From Homoserinibacter sp. YIM 151385 (GTDB lineage Bacteria > Actinomycetota > Actinomycetes > Actinomycetales > Microbacteriaceae), in NCBI RefSeq assembly GCF_027912415.1, contig NZ_CP115175.1:434001-498000 (forward strand): a DNA stretch of 64,000 nt, in the 5' to 3' direction. A program made the translations under genes and the position numbers. The notes under the pieces were generated by a model. The model saw nothing but the letters and a program-made list of their open reading frames with translations, was not told where the DNA came from and made no database searches. Below are positions 44,262 through 50,656 of this stretch, in pieces (position 1 is the stretch's first letter; the number at the start of each line of letters is the position of its first letter).

Positions 44262-45010
44262 GCGTCCGCGAGGGGGCGCCGAGGGATCCCGAGGTCGCCC
44301 GCGCCATCCGCGCCGCGCTGTCGGTCGGCATCCCCGTGGCCGCCTACGGCGTGTCCTTCGGCGCGCTCGCCGTCGCCGCCGGGCTCGACATCTGGCAGAC
44401 CTGCGTGCTCAGCCTGCTCATGTTCTCCGGGGGCTCGCAGTTCGCGCTCATCGGGGTGCTCGCGAGCGGCGGCGCGTCGGCGGCGCTGCCCGCGATCGCC
44501 GGCGCCGGTCTGCTCGGGGTGCGCAACGGCCTCTATGCGATGCGCCTCACGCCGATCCTCGCCGGGCTCGGCGTGTGGCGTCGGCTCCTCGCCGGGCACT
44601 GGACGATCGACGAGACCACAGCCGTCGCGACCGCGCAGCCGGACCGCCGGGCCCAGCGGGCGGGGTTCTGGGCGACGGGGATCACGATCTACCTCGGCTG
44701 GAACCTCATGACGCTCCTCGGCGCGCTCCTCGGCGACCTGCTGGGCGACGTGCGGGCGGTGGGGCTCGACGCCGCGGCGGCCGCCGCCTTCCTCGGGCTG
44801 CTCTGGCCGCGTCTGCGCCGACTGCAGCCGGTCGCGGTCGCGATCGCCGCGGCCGTCGTCGCCACCGTCCTCACCCCGGTGCTCAGCCCCGGCCTCCCGG
44901 TGCTCGCGGCGGCCGTCGTCGCCGTCGTCGTCGGCGCGACCGATCTGCTCGGCGGGCGTCCGGGGCGGGATGCGGCGAGCGGCCCGGCGGGAGAGGGGGC
45001 GGCGTCGTGA
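44258..45010 (+). CDS. azlC: AzlC-family branched-chain amino acid exporter subunit
   Basis: The 250-residue membrane protein shows the AzlC signature: GIPVAAYGVSFGALAVAAGLDIWQTCVLSLLMFSGGSQFALIGVL near residue 25, RNGLYAMRLTPIL near 88 and HWTIDETTAVA near 115. AzlC and AzlD together export branched-chain amino acids such as leucine. It starts with GTGA over the upstream stop and its own stop overlaps azlD. Its co-location with the kinase-like gene may indicate shared regulation. Confidence 0.9.
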   Translation: MSVREGAPRDPEVARAIRAALSVGIPVAAYGVSFGALAVAAGLDIWQTCVLSLLMFSGGSQFALIGVLASGGASAALPAIAGAGLLGVRNGLYAMRLTPILAGLGVWRRLLAGHWTIDETTAVATAQPDRRAQRAGFWATGITIYLGWNLMTLLGALLGDLLGDVRAVGLDAAAAAAFLGLLWPRLRRLQPVAVAIAAAVVATVLTPVLSPGLPVLAAAVVAVVVGATDLLGGRPGRDAASGPAGEGAAS

Positions 45011-45321
45011 CGATCTGGCAGGTGGTCATCGCGGCCTCGATCGCGGTGCTGGGGCTCAAGCTGCTCGGCTCGCTCGTCCCGGCATCCGTTCTCGAGCGCC
45101 CCCGCCCCGCGCGCATCGCCGACCTGCTGACGGTCGCGCTGCTCGCGGCGCTCGTCGCGGTCCAGACCCTCGAGCGGGAGGGCGGCATCCAGCTCGACGC
45201 GCGCGTCCCGGCGCTGGCGGTCGCGGCCGTGCTCTTCGCGCTGCGGGCGCCGTTCGCGCTCGTCGTCGTCGCCGCGGCCGCGGTCGCGGCGCTGCTCCGC
45301 GCGCTCGGCTGGGCCGCCTAG
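45007..45321 (+). CDS. azlD: AzlD-family branched-chain amino acid exporter subunit
   Basis: The 104-residue protein has four hydrophobic segments and the AzlD features GLKLLGSLVPASVL and a short PARIADLLTVALLAALV helix. It is the small partner of AzlC. The GTG at 45007 overlaps the azlC stop by 4 bp. The stop is shared with the convergent def gene (4-bp overlap at 45318-45321). Confidence 0.88.
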   Translation: MTIWQVVIAASIAVLGLKLLGSLVPASVLERPRPARIADLLTVALLAALVAVQTLEREGGIQLDARVPALAVAAVLFALRAPFALVVVAAAAVAALLRALGWAA

Positions 45322-45884
45322 CCCTCGAGCCGGTCGACGCCCGGCATCCAGCTGCGCCCGGGGGAGCCCCAGCCCTGCTTGCGGATCGCCTTCTGGGCGG
45401 CCTTGCCGTGCGGGTGCGCGAGTCGGTCGATGTAGAGGAGGCCGTCGAGGTGGTCGTACTCGTGCTGGAAGATCCGGGCGAGCCAGCCCTCCGCCTCGAT
45501 CTCGACGTCGTTGCCGCCGATGTCGGTCGCGCGCAGCAGCGCCCGCTCGCTCCGGAGCAGCGGGAACCGCTCGCCCGGCACGGAGAGGCAGCCCTCGGCG
45601 TCCACGTCCTCGTCCGGCTCGCCGACGGGCGGCGGCGAGATGAGGAGGGTCGGGTTGATGGCGGTGCCGCGGAAGAGCTGACCGTCCTCATCGGCCCACT
45701 CGTAGACGAAAAGGCGCAGCGGCACGCCGACCTGCGGGGCCGCGAGCCCCACCCCGGGCGCCTCGCGCATGGTGTCGTACAGGTCGCTCACGAGCTGGCG
45801 CACCTCGTCGTCGATGCGCTCGACGGGCCTCGCGGGGGTGTGGAGCGCGGTGTCGCCCGTGATTCTGATCGGCAGTACGGCCAT
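45318..45884 (-). CDS. def: Peptide deformylase
   Basis: The 188-residue product has all three deformylase motifs: GVGLAAPQVG (residues 44-53), EGCLSVPG (about 98-105, metal Cys) and HEYDHLDG (about 140-147, metal His residues and Glu). It removes the formyl group from nascent proteins. Two internal substitutions of the canonical lengths are not seen. The minus-strand -10 hexamer TAGTCT (45891-45896) and a 6-nt gap precede the ATG, so the mRNA is probably leaderless. It is divergent from the DMT gene with only 40 bp between. Confidence 0.95.
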   Translation of the reverse strand: MAVLPIRITGDTALHTPARPVERIDDEVRQLVSDLYDTMREAPGVGLAAPQVGVPLRLFVYEWADEDGQLFRGTAINPTLLISPPPVGEPDEDVDAEGCLSVPGERFPLLRSERALLRATDIGGNDVEIEAEGWLARIFQHEYDHLDGLLYIDRLAHPHGKAAQKAIRKQGWGSPGRSWMPGVDRLEG

Positions 45885-45890
45885 TCGCCA

Positions 45891-45918
45891 AGACTATCCA
45901 GCGCGCACGGGGTAGATT
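45891..45918. promoter_or_regulatory. Back-to-back leaderless promoters of def and the DMT transporter
   Basis: The def -10 (TAGTCT on the minus strand, 45891-45896) and the DMT-gene -10 (TAGATT on the plus strand, 45913-45918) are separated by 16 bp in a 40-bp intergenic gap. The -35 region of each promoter overlaps the -10 of the other. Confidence 0.6.
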
Positions 45919-45924
45919 CACCGG

Positions 45925-46836
45925 GTGCTAGACATCGAGGATGCCGCCCGGAGCTTCGTGGGCTCGATCCCGGTCGTCGGCATCGTCATCGCCCTCATCG
46001 GCGCGGTGTTCCTGTCGCTGGGCGCCCAGCTCCAGCATCGCGGTGTCGGCAAGGTGGAGGCGAGCCACGGCAGCGGCGACAAGCAGGGGCTCAGCCTGCG
46101 GCAGCTCCTCCGCCTCCTGGGACGCCCCTCCTGGCTGTTCGGCACGATCATGCTGGGCCTGGCGATCGTGTTCCAGCTCACGAGCCTCGTGTTCGCACCC
46201 ATCACGGTCGTGCAGCCGCTCGGTGTCGTCGCCCTCGTGATCACCGCCATCGTCAACGCCCGGGTCTCGAAGGTGAGCCTCGACCGGCTCTCGATCCGCG
46301 CGATCGCCTTCTGCGTGGGCGGGGTCGGGATCTTCGTCGTGTTCGCCGCGATCTTCGCCCAGGAGCGCGCGATCCAGGGCGACCAGCTGCTCGTCATCCT
46401 CGCGATCCTCGGCTTCGCGATCGCCTCCCTCGCGCTCGTCTTCGCCTTCTTCCGGGCTCGGCTCGGCGCGATCTTCTACATCACGGCCGCCGGCGTCCTC
46501 TACGGCTTCGTCGCCTCGCTGGCGAAGGTCGTGATCAACCGCATCGGCAACGGCAGCTTCGAGTGGCTGACCCTCGTCTGCATCGCCGCGCTCATCGCGG
46601 CGGCGTCGCTCGGCGCCTACTTCGTGCAGACCGCCTACTCGGTCGGGTCGCCCGATCTCGTCATCGCCGGGCTGACCGTCGTGGACCCGCTCATCGCGGT
46701 CGCGATCGGCATCGTCGTGCTCGGCGAGGCCGCCCATGTCCCGGTCTGGGTGCTGCCGATCTGGCTCGTCTCCGCGAGCATCGCGGTCTACGGCGTCTTC
46801 CAGCTGGCGCGGCACCATCCGCAGACGCACCGCTGA
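45925..46836 (+). CDS. DMT-superfamily transporter-like membrane protein
   Basis: The 303-residue protein has nine or ten membrane segments and EamA/NIPA-like features: IALIGAVFLSLGAQLQHRGVGK near residue 22 and APITVVQPLGVVALVITAIVNARV near 90. It also has GSPDLVIAGLTVVDPLIAVAIGIVVLGEA near 245. Actinobacterial members are often annotated as multidrug or metabolite transporters; the substrate is unknown. The -10 hexamer TAGATT (45913-45918) and a 6-nt gap precede the GTG. Confidence 0.85.
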   Translation: MLDIEDAARSFVGSIPVVGIVIALIGAVFLSLGAQLQHRGVGKVEASHGSGDKQGLSLRQLLRLLGRPSWLFGTIMLGLAIVFQLTSLVFAPITVVQPLGVVALVITAIVNARVSKVSLDRLSIRAIAFCVGGVGIFVVFAAIFAQERAIQGDQLLVILAILGFAIASLALVFAFFRARLGAIFYITAAGVLYGFVASLAKVVINRIGNGSFEWLTLVCIAALIAAASLGAYFVQTAYSVGSPDLVIAGLTVVDPLIAVAIGIVVLGEAAHVPVWVLPIWLVSASIAVYGVFQLARHHPQTHR

Positions 46837-46910
46837 GCTCCCCGGCCCGCGCGAGGGCTGAGGTAGCGTTGGCACGTTCTGTTCCGCCGAATCCAAGGGG
46901 CACGAGAGCT

Positions 46911-48110
46911 GTGACCGACGGGTCGACCCCCGCCTCCCGACCGCTGCGCATCCTCATCGGATGCGACACCTTCCCGCCCGACATGAACGGCGCGGCCGTC
47001 TTCACGGCCCGCCTCGCGGCCGGGCTCGTCGAGCGCGGGCACGAGGTGCACGTCCTCGCGCCCGGCGCCGCCGACGGCTTCGTCGGGGCGCGCGTGGAGG
47101 AGCACCAGGGCGAGCCCATGACGGTGCACCGCCTCTACAGCTGGAAGTGGCTCTTCCACGAGTGGCTTCGCTTCGCGCTCCCGTGGCGCATCAAGGCGAA
47201 CGCCGCGCGCGTCATCGACGAGGTGAAGCCGGATGCGGTGCACTTCCAGTCCCACATCGTGACGGGGATCGGCCTCGCCTGGGGTGCGCGCCGCCGCGGC
47301 ATCCGGCTCGTCGGGACGAACCACACCATGCCCGAGAACATCGTGCAGCACGTGCAGATCATGCCCAAGCCGATGCTCCGCGGGCTCATCCGCATCCAGT
47401 GGCGCGCCGCCGAGCGGGTCTTCCGTCAGGCGGATGCCGTCACGACCCCGACGCGGCGGGCCGCCGACTACTTCGAGAAGAACACGGGTCTGCGCGGGGT
47501 GCGGGCGATCTCCTGCGGCATCGACATGCGCAACTACACGCCCGACCTCACGCCGCGCTCCGCGAACCGGATCGTGTTCGTCGGGCGCCTCGACGAGGAG
47601 AAGCACCTCGACGACCTCGTCCGGGCGATCGCGCTGCTCGACCCCGAGCTCGACGCGCAGGTGACGCTCATCGGCGACGGCGACCAGCGCCACAAGATCG
47701 CGGCGCTCGCGAAGCAGCTCGGCGTCGAGGACCGCGTGCGCCTCGCCGGCAAGGTGAGCGACGAGGAGCTCCGCGCGACGCTGACGGCGGCGACCGTGTT
47801 CGCGATGCCCTCCCGTGCCGAGCTGCAGAGCATCGCCACCATGGAGGCCATGGCCTCGGGCCTCCCCGTGGTCGCGGCCGACGCGATGGCGCTCCCGCAC
47901 CTGGTGCACGACGGCGAGAACGGCTACCTCTTCCAGCCGGGCGACATCGAGGGCTTCGCGGCGCGCCTGACGCAGGTCATGCGTGCGGCGCCGGAGGAGC
48001 GCGAGCGGATGCAGCGCGCGAGCCTCGAGCTCGTGACGGCGCACGACATCAACCGCACCCTCGACACCTTCGAGGCGCTCTACCGCGGGGACACGCCGCC
48101 CGGCGAGTGA
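46911..48110 (+). CDS. Glycosyltransferase family 4 (GT-B fold)
   Basis: The 399-residue enzyme has the N-terminal GT4 start (LRILIGCDTFPPDMNGAAVFTARLAAGL) and the C-terminal donor-binding domain with RIVFVGRLDEEKHLDDLVRAI. The catalytic E-x7-E region is MPSRAELQSIATMEAMASGLPVVAADAMALP. It resembles mannosyl- or glucosyltransferases acting on diacylglycerol or phosphatidylinositol lipids, as in actinobacterial envelope glycolipid synthesis; donor and acceptor cannot be assigned. The GTG at 46911 follows GAGAG; a -10 TAGCGT at 46864-46869 gives a leader of about 35 nt. The element-split tRNA begins 59 bp after the stop. Confidence 0.88.
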   Translation: MTDGSTPASRPLRILIGCDTFPPDMNGAAVFTARLAAGLVERGHEVHVLAPGAADGFVGARVEEHQGEPMTVHRLYSWKWLFHEWLRFALPWRIKANAARVIDEVKPDAVHFQSHIVTGIGLAWGARRRGIRLVGTNHTMPENIVQHVQIMPKPMLRGLIRIQWRAAERVFRQADAVTTPTRRAADYFEKNTGLRGVRAISCGIDMRNYTPDLTPRSANRIVFVGRLDEEKHLDDLVRAIALLDPELDAQVTLIGDGDQRHKIAALAKQLGVEDRVRLAGKVSDEELRATLTAATVFAMPSRAELQSIATMEAMASGLPVVAADAMALPHLVHDGENGYLFQPGDIEGFAARLTQVMRAAPEERERMQRASLELVTAHDINRTLDTFEALYRGDTPPGE

Positions 48111-48168
48111 TCGTTCCGCGGTCGTCTCAGGCGGCGGGATATCGTGGTGCTGCCGCGCTCCGGCGCGC

Positions 48169-48210
48169 GGGGCGGTAGCTCAGCTGGTCAGAGCAGTGGA
48201 CTCATAATCC
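48169..48210 (+). pseudogene. 5' half of a tRNA-CAT gene split by an insertion
   Basis: GGGGCGG acceptor 5' strand, D-arm GCTC...GAGC and anticodon arm GTGGA CTCATAA TCC form a normal tRNA 5' part with anticodon CAT. After TCC the sequence departs from any tRNA; no T-arm follows. The matching 3' half lies at 50520-50551, and joining the two gives a complete 74-nt cloverleaf. As an intact gene it would be either elongator Met or the lysidine-type Ile2 tRNA. Confidence 0.85.
48199..48210 (+). repeat. attL core
   Basis: GACTCATAATCC, the left copy of the 12-bp direct repeat. It lies in the anticodon stem and loop of the split tRNA gene. Confidence 0.8.
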
Positions 48211-48259
48211 GTCGCGTGTTGCCTTGCTCGCCCAGAATTTGGGGCTCTTGCAGCGGGTA

Positions 48260-48279
48260 GTGCATCCAATGGTGCATCC
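48260..48279 (+). repeat. Left arm-type repeat pair (GTGCATCC x2, 12-bp period)
   Basis: GTGCATCC occurs at 48260-48267 and 48272-48279, 50 bp inside the left junction. The same pair with the same 12-bp period and orientation lies at 50381-50400. Paired short direct repeats near both core sites are typical arm-binding sites of tyrosine recombinases. Apart from these, 48211-48383 shows no gene, only a short GCCC...GGGC hairpin at about 48230-48245. Confidence 0.6.
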
Positions 48280-48383
48280 AAGGATTTCGCCTCCGTAACC
48301 GATGGTTTTTTCGCGTGAAGGAGAGGCCGATCTGCCGCCTTTCAGCTGGCCGAGTCGGGCACGTCATGCGAGGCTCGGTCAAT

Positions 48384-48968
48384 TCAAAGGTGAGTTTCGA
48401 ATCCCTCAACGATGGTTGTCACGTGCTCGCGGCACTCGTCCAGTGTTGACTTGTACATGGGGCGGAAGTCGAGCCGCCCGACGTCCCAATCCGCCTCGTG
48501 CGCGATCTGATTCCTGCGATCAAAGACCAGCTCGCTCAACCGTCGGAGGCGATCGGGACGGCTTGCCACGTCCATCGCGACGTTCATCCATACCGGACCT
48601 GGATCGCGTCCGGACGCAATGATCATGCTGTCGATCTTGTCCGGTGCTACCAGAGTCTTGAAGGAAAGCCGCAGTCGCACGTGTGACTCGGCCGTCGGGC
48701 CAGCCAACACGGTTGCTGCCACGCTGCCAACGTAGTTCGCCACGGTCACTGAGGGGGTCGTCCCGCTGCGGGCGTAAGTGGCCAGCATCTCGATTCCACG
48801 CTCGTGGAAGTACGAGTCCAGTGCCGCGACCGTCAAGACGTAGCCACTTCTGCGAAGAATGGGTCCTGCAATGGCGCCTCGGAGATCGGCCTCAGCTGCG
48901 GCACTCTCGACTTCATCCACTTGGGTCATCAGTCGACGAAAGATGTCCATCGCCAGCGTCGTGGGCAC
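48384..48968 (-). CDS. HEPN-domain protein (putative ribonuclease) of the integrative element
   Basis: A 194-residue, mostly helical protein. Residues 40-60 (SGYVLTVAALDSYFHERGIE) and the segment FDRRNQIAHEADWD near residue 150 match HEPN proteins of the RiboL-PSP type. Arg152-N-Q-I-A-His157 fits the Rx4-6H catalytic motif of HEPN RNases. Such proteins often act as toxins or defence effectors that cut RNA. It begins two bases after the stop of the ParA gene with GTG at 48968, so the two are one operon. Base composition is less GC-rich than in neighbouring chromosomal genes. RNase activity is inferred from the motif only. Confidence 0.75.
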   Translation of the reverse strand: MPTTLAMDIFRRLMTQVDEVESAAAEADLRGAIAGPILRRSGYVLTVAALDSYFHERGIEMLATYARSGTTPSVTVANYVGSVAATVLAGPTAESHVRLRLSFKTLVAPDKIDSMIIASGRDPGPVWMNVAMDVASRPDRLRRLSELVFDRRNQIAHEADWDVGRLDFRPMYKSTLDECREHVTTIVEGFETHL

Positions 48969-48970
48969 GA

Positions 48971-50107
48971 CTAGTCCAGGAGGCTCGTAACTCGGGTCGC
49001 CATCGAGTCGAAGATCCGATCGAGGCTTTCGATCTGAGCCTGTGAACCTTCGAGCACGACTCCCACCTGATCAAGCTGCTCGGCGGTGAGCTCGAAGACC
49101 GGCACGTGATGATCTTGTGACTTGGGCAGGAGGCTGTTGAACTCTTGGACCTGAGCCAGCACTAGGCCCTCGTCCATTCCGGCTTCACCGTAAGTCTCGG
49201 GCGCAAGCGTGAGGCCGGCGTCTCTCAAGGCTGGGATGAACTGCGTATGTGCCGCGTCTCGGACCCGGTCGATCCAGGCACGGAACGGGCTCGTCGGCGT
49301 CCCGTAGGGGTTGTCGTCAGTCGCAGACCGGTAGAGGCGGTATCGCTGAATGACAATCCCGCCAAGCTTTAGCCGGAGCGGAGGGAACGGATAGGACGCG
49401 TCACGCAAGATTTCGTTCTCACTCGCGGCCGCGGCCCAGCGCGCCCATCGCGGCAACACCTGCGACAGAGACTGCAACGCCATGATGGAGAAGAAGTCGG
49501 GAGACGTCGGAACAATCAGTAGGTCGCTGATGGAGACGAGATTCTGATTGAGTGCGCCCAGGCTAGGACTCATGTCGATGATCACGTAGTCCGCCTGGAG
49601 CTCCTCGGCGGTTTGAGTGAGTAGATAGTGAACGGCCCCAGGAAGGTTTCGCAGCGAAGAGATCGACCCCGCGAGCTCCTGTGCGATTCCTAGGGAGACT
49701 TCGTACTCTCCAAGGCGCAGATGCCCGGGGAGCAGGTACAGCCCGGGGCGCCCCTCGACCTCAACACAATCGACGGCTTCGAGGAGCCGCGGTTCGGAGT
49801 CGAATGCTGGTTTGAGAGCGCCGAACAGGGTTCGCTCGAAGTTCTCTTCCCAGAAGTTCGCAGCGCGGTCTTGAGTTGCCGCGAACTCGCTCGACTCTTC
49901 GTCATCCGGCAGATCGAGGGCAAGATCGTCCTCCGGCCACTCGGGATTCAGCCCAAGAACAACTCCGGTCAGATTGCACTGCGGATCGGCGTCGACCATC
50001 ACCACCCGCTTGCCCTGCCTGGCTAGCATCCATGCCAGGTTGAACGTGGTCGTGGTCTTCGACACGCCGCCCTTGTGGTTGAACACCGAGATGATCTTGA
50101 AGCTCAC
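48971..50107 (-). CDS. ParA/Soj-family ATPase of the integrative element
   Basis: The product of about 378 residues has the deviant Walker A KGGVSKTTTTFNLAW near the N-terminus, the VDADPQCNLTG Walker A' region near residue 42 and DYVIIDMSPSLGALNQNLV as Walker B. A C-terminal extension of about 100 residues goes beyond a typical ParA. No ParB gene or parS-like site accompanies it. I start at GTG 50107: GAGGAG (50117-50122) is nine bases upstream, whereas the in-frame ATG at 50116 would abut it directly. The 3' end of the tRNA-CAT is 7 bp upstream of that ATG, so tRNA, ParA and HEPN are probably one transcript. Confidence 0.85.
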   Translation of the reverse strand: MSFKIISVFNHKGGVSKTTTTFNLAWMLARQGKRVVMVDADPQCNLTGVVLGLNPEWPEDDLALDLPDDEESSEFAATQDRAANFWEENFERTLFGALKPAFDSEPRLLEAVDCVEVEGRPGLYLLPGHLRLGEYEVSLGIAQELAGSISSLRNLPGAVHYLLTQTAEELQADYVIIDMSPSLGALNQNLVSISDLLIVPTSPDFFSIMALQSLSQVLPRWARWAAAASENEILRDASYPFPPLRLKLGGIVIQRYRLYRSATDDNPYGTPTSPFRAWIDRVRDAAHTQFIPALRDAGLTLAPETYGEAGMDEGLVLAQVQEFNSLLPKSQDHHVPVFELTAEQLDQVGVVLEGSQAQIESLDRIFDSMATRVTSLLD

Positions 50108-50123
50108 GGATTGCATCTCCTCG

Positions 50124-50200
50124 TGGTGGGGCGAGCGGGACTTGAACCCGCGACCGAAGCATTATGAGTGCCTTGCTCTAACCAGCTGAGCTATCGCCCC
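50124..50200 (-). tRNA. tRNA-CAT (Met or Ile2) carried by the integrative element, with encoded CCA
   Basis: A complete cloverleaf on the minus strand. The acceptor GGGGCGA/TCGCCCC is perfect over 7 bp, discriminator A is followed by encoded CCA (50124-50126), D-arm is GCTC/GAGC. The anticodon arm is AGGCA CTCATAA TGCTT and the T-arm GCGGG TTCAAGT CCCGC. The disrupted chromosomal tRNA has the same loop but differs in acceptor and anticodon stems and lacks CCA. A minus-strand -10 TAGATT (50212-50217) lies 11 bp upstream. It probably replaces the broken gene. Confidence 0.93.
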
Positions 50201-50380
50201 AGGTGAGTCGAATCTAGCCGATTGCCGGCTCACGGTTACGTGAGATTCTGTCGCGAGGACCGATCGCGACTGACCGTGTGGTGCATCCGAACCGAAGACG
50301 TCGGCCGCAATCGCGCGCTGAGGAAACCACCAGAGTCGGGTGAACGGAGGATGCTCCGCGACTCTGCCGCGCGGCCGCTT

Positions 50381-50400
50381 GTGCATCCTATTGTGCATCC
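50381..50400 (+). repeat. Right arm-type repeat pair (GTGCATCC x2, 12-bp period)
   Basis: GTGCATCC at 50381-50388 and 50393-50400, with a fifth single copy at 50281-50288, all in the same orientation as the left pair. The 307-bp stretch 50201-50507 contains these sites and the tRNA promoter but no convincing gene. Confidence 0.6.
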
Positions 50401-50507
50401 AACGCCACGACGTCGGACGAGGTCGTACGAGGAGGCGACTTCGGGCGAAGGCCAGATGAGGCCAGCAATTCATTGACTCCCGCGTCCGCGACTGAGGGTT
50501 CGGGTGT

Positions 50508-50519
50508 GACTCATAATCC
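50508..50519 (+). repeat. attR core
   Basis: GACTCATAATCC, the right copy of the 12-bp direct repeat, followed directly by the 3' half of the split tRNA gene. Confidence 0.8.
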
Positions 50520-50551
50520 ATCGGTCGCGGGTTCAAGTCCCGTCCGCCCTA
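50520..50551 (+). pseudogene. 3' half of the split tRNA-CAT gene
   Basis: ATCGGTC, T-arm GCGGG TTCAAGT CCCGT, acceptor 3' strand CCGCCCT and discriminator A. The acceptor pairs with GGGGCGG at 48169-48175 (six Watson-Crick pairs and one G-T), and TCCAT completes the anticodon stem with GTGGA of the 5' half. CCA is not encoded. Confidence 0.85.
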
Positions 50552-50573
50552 CCGATTGCATTCTCTGCATTGT

Positions 50574-50650
50574 TTTCCCGATATCGATTTCCCGATTTCC
50601 CGGTCTCATTTTCGAAATGGTCTCCGTCTATTCCGAGATCGCGATAGTCT
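50574..50650 (+). promoter_or_regulatory. AT-rich upstream region and leaderless promoter of lsr2
   Basis: TTTCCCGAT is repeated at 50574-50582 and 50588-50596 with a third near-copy at 50596-50603, followed by the near-palindrome CATTTTCGAAATG (50607-50619). This is the most AT-rich non-coding stretch outside the element. A -10 hexamer TAGTCT lies at 50645-50650, 6 nt before the lsr2 ATG. Lsr2 binds AT-rich DNA, so autoregulation here is plausible. Confidence 0.5.
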
Positions 50651-50656
50651 CGCCTC

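Larger units (their letters stand above)
48199..50519. mobile_element. Minimal integrative element in a tRNA-CAT gene, carrying ParA, HEPN and its own tRNA-CAT
   Basis: The 12-bp direct repeat GACTCATAATCC (48199-48210 and 50508-50519) covers the anticodon region and marks the junctions. Between them lie about 2.3 kb of lower-GC DNA: a HEPN-type gene, a ParA-family gene and a complete tRNA-CAT, all on the minus strand. Pairs of the octamer GTGCATCC in the same orientation lie near both ends. No integrase or excisionase gene is present. The integration does not rebuild the target tRNA, which is unusual for tRNA-targeting elements. Confidence 0.85.

Noticed and set aside
48199-48260. Restored tRNA at the left junction
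   Set aside because: After the shared core the left side reads GTCGCGTGTTGCC and lacks any GGTTCRA T-loop or acceptor 3' strand matching GGGGCGG, so no functional tRNA is rebuilt there.
50222-50476. Plus-strand 84-codon frame inside the integrative element
   Set aside because: It spans the GTGCATCC repeats and the upstream region of the tRNA, has no ribosome-binding site and an irregular composition; it looks like chance.
48169-50551. Group I or other intron in the tRNA anticodon arm
   Set aside because: Bacterial tRNA introns do occur in anticodon loops, but this insert is flanked by a 12-bp direct repeat and carries opposite-strand protein genes and a complete tRNA. I see no group I core elements. 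An integrated element explains it better.
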